A DNA stretch of 64,000 nt from Anaerobacillus sp. CMMVII. Its GTDB lineage: Bacteria > Bacillota > Bacilli > Bacillales > Anaerobacillaceae. Made by a program: the position numbers and the translations under genes. Under the pieces are notes generated by a model. It was not told the DNA's origin and ran no database searches. It worked only from the letters and a program-made list of their open reading frames with translations. This document shows, piece by piece, positions 59,505 through 64,000 of this stretch (its first letter is position 1; every line of letters starts with the position of its first letter). The DNA is taken from NCBI RefSeq assembly GCF_025377685.1, contig NZ_JACEHK010000003.1, positions 62,001 to 126,000 of the forward strand, written 5' to 3'.

Positions 59505-62500
59505 CTACATAAGAATCTCATTATTCATTACAAAATCGCCAACTTCTTGATACATCTCATTATTAATGCTTGATTGAACTGTATCTAGAAGACTTATAAG
59601 TTGTGATTGTTTGTTTTTAGGTAACGAAAATTCCAGTCCATATTGGTGTAGTTCATTATCAACTTCCTTGGTCCAGACTAGAGAACCAAGGAGGTCAATT
59701 GATTGGTTATTTAGTTTCAACTTAAAATTCAGGATAAGATCTGATCGAACTGGTAGTCTTACATTTGTAAAAAAACGTAAGCCACCACCACTAATATTTT
59801 CTATTAAAACTTTTGTGGTCCCTAAGGTTACATTTTTACCACCAAGGTTTACGATCGTCATATCGGCACGCAACCGATGCTTAAATTCTATGCGATAAAA
59901 TTTGCGACGATTATTTTGAACAACCTCTGGTGCAGTATATGCAATTGTTTTTTTGTTACCGTTTGACAGCAGTTGTTCAAGTTCTTTACTCGGTACTGGT
60001 TTATAAAAATAATAGCCTTGAACATAATCGCAATCTAAAGCTTGAACACAGGAGAGTTGCTCCGAAGTTTCTACTCCCTCTGCAACGATCGCCATTTTCA
60101 GAACTTTCCCTAACTTAATAATGGTAGACGTAATTTCTTTAGATTCTAAATCTTCAGTAAGATCTTTGATAAATGATTTATCTATTTTTAAACAATTAAA
60201 CTTAAATTTTTTCAAGTAGTTAAGAGAGGAGTATCCCGTGCCAAAGTCATCAATGGCAATTTTTATTCCAAGGTTCTTTAATTTCGTTACGGTTGAAAAA
60301 ACGGCTGTTTCATCTCTAACTAATGAAGTCTCTGTCAGCTCAATCATGAGATATTTTGGATCCAACTTCGACTTTTCAAGGATCGCCTTAATTTTTTCGA
60401 ACAAATTCTCTTGCATGAACTGCTGCGGAGAGATATTTACAGAGACTGTTATTGGAGGTAATCCAAGTTCCTGCCACTTTTTATTTTGAAAACATGCTGT
60501 TTCTAACACCCACTCTCCGATCGGAACAATTAATCCAGTTTCTTCGGCAATGGCAATAAACTCGTGTGGTGGAACTTTTCCCCACTGAGGATGATTCCAA
60601 CGGATAAGTGCTTCGGCCCCGATGATCTTTTCAGTTTTAACATCTACCTGAGGTTGATACTCTAGCATAAATTGCTGACTACTTAGTGCTCTTCTAAGGT
60701 CATTTTGTAATGTGAAAGTCTTGTAGGAATGTAAATTCATTGTCGAGGAGTAAAACTGAAAATTGTTTTTTCCTCTTTTTTTCGCTTCTTGTAAAGCGAT
60801 AGCAGCATTTTTCGAGAGTCCGACCACTGTATCTCCAGTAAATGGATAAATACTAATACCGATACTTGTTGTTAAGTAGATTTCGTGAGTGTTAATTAAA
60901 AAAGGTGAATCAAATGATACAATTATTGAGTTAGCAAGTGTACTGATTACTTGAAAATCACTAATCTGAGGAACAATAATAAAAAATTCATCTCCAACAT
61001 TTCTGGAAAGAAGACCATTTTTTTCAGTAGTAAATTTTAATCGGTTAGCTATTTCGCATAATAATTGGTCACCAATCTCATTTCCTAGTGTCTCATTAAT
61101 ACTATTAAATCGATCTACATCTAAATGAATTAAAGCCAATTGTGTATTGTGTACTCTGGCCTCTTCAAGGGCTTCATTAAATTTCATCTCAAAAAATTTC
61201 TTGTTAGGAAGTCCTGTTAAAAAATCATGGTAGGACATTTTTTCGATTGTCTGCAATGCATCTTTAGTTTCAGTGATGTCGCGGTAATTAATGACAATCC
61301 CGTTAATACTTGGTTCGTTAAGGAAATTCGTATAGGTTCCTGAACAGTGGCGCCATGAGCCATTGCAATGTTTAATACGACATTCAAACGCTGTTTGTCC
61401 TTCTACATTAGTTAAAGCTGAAAGAAAGTCATTTTTGACGAATGGCTTATCCTCCTGGTGGATTAAATCAAATACGTATTTTCCAAGCAAATCTTCAATT
61501 TTATAGCCTAACTTTTCAACAGACGGGCTCTGATAGGTGATAATTCCGTTTTGATCAACGATCGTGATTAGATCATTGGAGTGTTGAACTAGTGAATATA
61601 ACCGTTCTTCCCCAAGGCGAATTTGCTCTTGTTTATAGATCATTTCTTCTTCTATCTTCTTGCGTTCGGTAATATCGCTTCTAATTGCAATGTACTGATA
61701 AGGCACACCTTTCTCATTAAGAAACGGGATAATCGTTGCATCCATCCAGCTAATTGTACCGTCTTTTGCTTTGTTTCTAATTTCACCCCGCCAAATTTCT
61801 CCTTTGGCTACAGAACCCCAAAGTTCCTGAAAAAATTGACTCGAATGGTATCTTGAATTAATAATTCGATGGTCCTGTCCAAGCATTTCTTCTCGCGGGT
61901 ATTGATATTTTTCACAAAATTTATCATTTACATAAGAAATTTTCCCATTTGCATCCGTTACAGAGACGATAGCAGATTGGTCCAGTGCATATTTTATATC
62001 ACGAATATCCTGCTCACTTTTTTTTCTATCAGTTATATCTTGGTAAAGAGCTACGTACCCACAAATCACTCCTTCAGAGTTATAATAGGGGGTTGTCGAA
62101 ATCCATAAATCAACGTATGAACCATCTTTTCTCTGCCGAGTAATCTCGCGATTTGAAATTGATTTTCCTTTGGTTGTAAGCTCAAAGAAGCTATGAAATT
62201 CATCACCATCTTTCAGAAATGGTAGCGTTTTACCGACAACTTCTAATGCCTTCCAACCAAATAGTTGTTCTGCACCTTCATTCCATATCTCTATTTTTTT
62301 ATCTAAATTGAGTATGATAGTTGCGATAGGGAGACCATGAACAAGCATTTTTATCTGTTGTTTTTCAAGGTTAATTAATTGTTGTGTGTTTTTTTCGGTT
62401 GCTTGAACTAATGTATAATTCTTGCCATTAAGGCATATTGGTATCGATTTGGTTATCTCAATGGAAATTAAGGTTCCATCACTTTTTATTCCTCTAACGA

Positions 62501-62720
62501 CAAAAGGGGAGGAGACGTTATTTAATTGGTTGATAAGAAATCGTTGGTCTTGCTGATCGAATAAGTCAAGATAATTCCTGCCAATCAATTGTTCTTTGCG
62601 ATATCTAAAGTTACATGCAAGAACGGAACTTATATCTACAATCTTATTTTTTTCTACAATAAAGTGAGATTGCTCAACTTCTAGTTGTTGGTTCTCTTGT
62701 TGAATGAAACTTATCTGCAC
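59505..62720 (-). CDS. PAS-GGDEF-EAL-PilZ cyclic di-GMP phosphodiesterase/sensor
   Basis: 1071 residues from GTG 62720 (GGGGG upstream). No membrane segments. Four PAS domains (about 10-110, 125-240, 245-370, 380-500; e.g. GLPIATIILNLDKKIEIWNE, DGNGIITY-like DQNGIITYQSP). GGDEF domain (about 510-665) with the degenerate site RNVGDEFFII, so cyclase activity is doubtful. EAL domain (about 680-925) with intact GAEALIRW and DDFGTGYSSLNYL. C-terminal PilZ (about 945-1060: RRKFYRIEFKHRLR, ENISGGGLRFF), a c-di-GMP binder. Likely a soluble phosphodiesterase that senses its substrate through PilZ. A c-di-GMP-I riboswitch lies in its leader. Confidence 0.92.
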   Translation of the reverse strand: MQISFIQQENQQLEVEQSHFIVEKNKIVDISSVLACNFRYRKEQLIGRNYLDLFDQQDQRFLINQLNNVSSPFVVRGIKSDGTLISIEITKSIPICLNGKNYTLVQATEKNTQQLINLEKQQIKMLVHGLPIATIILNLDKKIEIWNEGAEQLFGWKALEVVGKTLPFLKDGDEFHSFFELTTKGKSISNREITRQRKDGSYVDLWISTTPYYNSEGVICGYVALYQDITDRKKSEQDIRDIKYALDQSAIVSVTDANGKISYVNDKFCEKYQYPREEMLGQDHRIINSRYHSSQFFQELWGSVAKGEIWRGEIRNKAKDGTISWMDATIIPFLNEKGVPYQYIAIRSDITERKKIEEEMIYKQEQIRLGEERLYSLVQHSNDLITIVDQNGIITYQSPSVEKLGYKIEDLLGKYVFDLIHQEDKPFVKNDFLSALTNVEGQTAFECRIKHCNGSWRHCSGTYTNFLNEPSINGIVINYRDITETKDALQTIEKMSYHDFLTGLPNKKFFEMKFNEALEEARVHNTQLALIHLDVDRFNSINETLGNEIGDQLLCEIANRLKFTTEKNGLLSRNVGDEFFIIVPQISDFQVISTLANSIIVSFDSPFLINTHEIYLTTSIGISIYPFTGDTVVGLSKNAAIALQEAKKRGKNNFQFYSSTMNLHSYKTFTLQNDLRRALSSQQFMLEYQPQVDVKTEKIIGAEALIRWNHPQWGKVPPHEFIAIAEETGLIVPIGEWVLETACFQNKKWQELGLPPITVSVNISPQQFMQENLFEKIKAILEKSKLDPKYLMIELTETSLVRDETAVFSTVTKLKNLGIKIAIDDFGTGYSSLNYLKKFKFNCLKIDKSFIKDLTEDLESKEITSTIIKLGKVLKMAIVAEGVETSEQLSCVQALDCDYVQGYYFYKPVPSKELEQLLSNGNKKTIAYTAPEVVQNNRRKFYRIEFKHRLRADMTIVNLGGKNVTLGTTKVLIENISGGGLRFFTNVRLPVRSDLILNFKLKLNNQSIDLLGSLVWTKEVDNELHQYGLEFSLPKNKQSQLISLLDTVQSSINNEMYQEVGDFVMNNEILM

Positions 62721-62741
62721 GATTTATCCCCCTTAAATATG

Positions 62742-62772
62742 AAAAAAACACACCCGTAAGCAAGGGTATGTT
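62742..62772 (-). terminator. Expression-platform terminator of the riboswitch
   Basis: On the minus strand AACATACCC, loop, GGGTGTGTT, then TTTTTTC. Between the aptamer and the GTG start 22 bases later. Confidence 0.85.
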
Positions 62773-62792
62773 AGATTGTGGTCTACTTGACT

Positions 62793-62876
62793 ATACGGTA
62801 ACTGGCTGGCATATCAATCGATGATTTAGCCCCTTTAGCTTTGCGTCACTGCGTTTCCGCAGTTTTGCCTTTACTA
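62793..62876 (-). promoter_or_regulatory. Cyclic di-GMP-I (GEMM) riboswitch aptamer
   Basis: Minus strand AAAGGCAAAACTGCGGAAAC, GCAGTGACGCAAAGCTAAAG, GGGCTAAA, then ATGCCAGCCAGTTACCG. The GGCAAA, GAAA tetraloop on a paired CTGCG/CGCAG stem, GACGCAAAGC, GG.CTAA and GCCAG.TTACC blocks are those of the GEMM-I class. It precedes a terminator and a c-di-GMP enzyme gene, so c-di-GMP would control its own turnover enzyme. Confidence 0.93.
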
Positions 62877-63006
62877 TATTTAACTATGAATGGAAATCTT
62901 TGTTTACATAAATATACCATGATTAGGGACTAATTCACTACATAATTTTAAGTTTTGGTGACAGAATTTGTGAAATTTGTCGCGGGATAGGGGATGGGAG
63001 GGGGGA

Positions 63007-63050
63007 TGGGGGTCTGACCCCCAGGGGAGTGAAGCGGTAAAGCAGTAAAG
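63007..63050. repeat. Family B end with GTAAAGC repeats
   Basis: GGGGGTCTGACCCCCAGGGG, then AGTGAAGCGGTAAAGCAGTA. Preceded by a G-rich GGGGATGGGAGGGGGGATGG run. Confidence 0.75.
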
Positions 63051-63083
63051 CTACCCCGTAGCAGGGGAAACTCATTCTCAAAA

Positions 63084-63119
63084 ATTAGCCCTGTGGAGAG
63101 GGCTCTCTACAGGGCTAAC
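63084..63119 (-). terminator. Terminator overlapping a stop codon
   Basis: Minus strand TTAGCCCTGTAGAGAG pairs with CTCTCCACAGGGCTAA, then TTTTTGAG. The TAG stop of the next gene (63115-63117) lies in its left arm. Confidence 0.85.
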
Positions 63120-63891
63120 TTAATAGATTGGTTTTTTTAGTTATTTCGTCATTCTTTCTTTTAAAATATAGCCTTGGATATAAGTAATACCTGCCAGAAT
63201 TTAGTGAAGACCAGTAATAAATTAACGCAGCATTTTGATTAACAATCTCCTTTAGTTTCACCATTGAACCAGCTTCAGAAGGATCAAATTGGTATCCGTC
63301 TCTAATGTATTTCTTAAAGAGGTTATATTGCTCAAAAGTTATAGGAGTAGAATAGTGGAAAACCGCTTCATAAAGTAATGTTTTGCATTCATCGGTTAGT
63401 TTTTTATTATTACATATACTGTTTACTAGGGTGTGTTTGCCGTTTGAAATTGCGAGTTCCTTATAGTCATCCGGAACATCAGGTTGAATAAGGTATTTTT
63501 TTATTTCCTTCAGTTCAATCCCACTATCCTCAGATATTTGTTCCGCAGTCTTTTTATCATCATTAAGTAAGTTCCTAATTAATTCCATTTTCACTTTCCA
63601 ATAACTATTTTCCAGATAACAAGATTGAAGGAGCTTAAGTGTCCACTGATATTCATTGGCTGGTCCTTGATGTATTTGGCATGGAATTTTCAGAGTTGAA
63701 TTTAGTACCTTTAAGGTTTGGTAAACCTCAATACCTTTCCACAAAAAGTAGTTTCCAATCTTGTCCTTGAAAACATGTATTAGTGGCCGGTTTGATTTTA
63801 GTAGAATAGGGAGTTTCTTACTTGCAGTGTTACGAGTTGGCAAATATTGATGCCTGACATTGATCTGATTAGCAGATAAATATTTCGCCAT
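63115..63891 (-). CDS. ParB-like protein of unknown role
   Basis: 258 residues. The N-terminal part (KYLSANQINVRHQYLPTRNT, RPLIHVFKDKIGNYFLWKG) recalls the ParB/sulfiredoxin nuclease fold, in which a short 'parameter' is read before a G-x-x-x-Y helix (GIEVYQTLKVLN). The middle contains a helix-turn-helix-like stretch (KKTAEQISEDSGIELKEIKK). This resembles ParB-type regulators found singly in Bacillales chromosomes, but the match is weak. Start ATG 63891 or GTG 63897 are both possible; AAAGGA is about 11 bases before the GTG. The stop codon is inside a terminator stem. Confidence 0.5.
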   Translation of the reverse strand: MAKYLSANQINVRHQYLPTRNTASKKLPILLKSNRPLIHVFKDKIGNYFLWKGIEVYQTLKVLNSTLKIPCQIHQGPANEYQWTLKLLQSCYLENSYWKVKMELIRNLLNDDKKTAEQISEDSGIELKEIKKYLIQPDVPDDYKELAISNGKHTLVNSICNNKKLTDECKTLLYEAVFHYSTPITFEQYNLFKKYIRDGYQFDPSEAGSMVKLKEIVNQNAALIYYWSSLNSGRYYLYPRLYFKRKNDEITKKTNLLS

Positions 63892-63968
63892 GAACACCTT
63901 ATCTCAAATCCTTTCTGTTTTTATAAAGTTTATGAGATTGCTAGAATGTCCTATTCGAAAATGTTTGG

Positions 63969-64000
63969 GACTTTCATTGGGGTCTGACCCCCACCGAGGT
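63969..64000. repeat. Family B end, cut by the window edge
   Basis: GGGACTTTCATTGGGGTCTG then ACCCCCACC, the right end of a long-type element, in the upstream region of the ParB-like gene. Confidence 0.75.

Overview
The window looks like a low-GC, endospore-forming member of the Bacillaceae. Evidence: a spore-coat transglutaminase (tgl) beside a YjcZ-type sporulation peptide, a B. subtilis-like pspA-ydjGHI cluster behind a sigma-W-like promoter, a sacT-sacP-sacA sucrose locus with an RNA antiterminator site, a Bacillus-type cysH-cysP-sat-cysC sulfate operon, and strong AGGAGG ribosome sites. No rRNA, tRNA, prophage, classical IS or CRISPR array was seen. The species cannot be fixed from the sequence alone.

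Layout. 0-5 kb: a partial membrane protein, a Cys-rich possible spore protein, a decayed SUKH-like lipoprotein gene, a small holin-like toxin locus and an M3-like metallopeptidase. 5-11 kb: VOC protein, MFS exporter, galE and two glycosyltransferases. 11-15.4 kb: sucrose uptake and cleavage. 15.4-21 kb: a glycosyltransferase/acyltransferase/tgl/yjcZ stretch whose gene blocks are separated by copies of a ~260-bp composite repeat. 21-24.5 kb: L,D-transpeptidase, small zinc ribbon protein, sirC and an SDR dehydrogenase. 24.6-33.5 kb: an almost seamless assimilatory sulfate reduction and siroheme operon (yezD, cysH, cysP, sat, cysC, sumT, sirB, cysJ, cysI). 33.5-38 kb: a duplicated small zinc-protein region flanking a GNAT-like protein and a membrane GGDEF-EAL protein. 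38.5 kb: a REP-associated tyrosine transposase (RAYT). 39-43 kb: sialate O-acetylesterase and a HEPN-domain protein. 43-47.4 kb: pspA-ydjGHI. 47-64 kb: small peptides, two paralogous secreted endonuclease/phosphatase-fold proteins, an FAH/AllA pair (AllA frameshifted), PIG-L deacetylase plus NagX-like acyltransferase, a broken LytC-type amidase, a DUF5667-like acidic protein, a PAS-GGDEF-EAL-PilZ protein under a c-di-GMP-I riboswitch, and a ParB-like protein.

The most striking feature is an interspersed palindrome family (family A; core GGGGACGGTTCT, ends GGAAGC/GCTTCC) with about 40 copies between 0.5 and 44.4 kb and none after that. One copy starts on the stop codon of the RAYT gene itself. 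Copies sit at or within a few bases of stop codons, always in the same orientation relative to the gene. In four genes the element supplies the last codons and the stop, giving tails of the type K(R/H)GDGS(G/A)AS. A second palindrome family (family B; GGGGTCTGACCCC) dominates the last 17 kb and also supplies a stop codon to one gene. A third, family C, is a 20-30-bp palindrome centred on CAAACGTTTG and lies in gene-poor or convergent gaps.

Several genes are broken by single-base indels, many of them in short homopolymers. These may be real decay, slippage-controlled genes or uncorrected sequencing errors; the sequence alone cannot decide.
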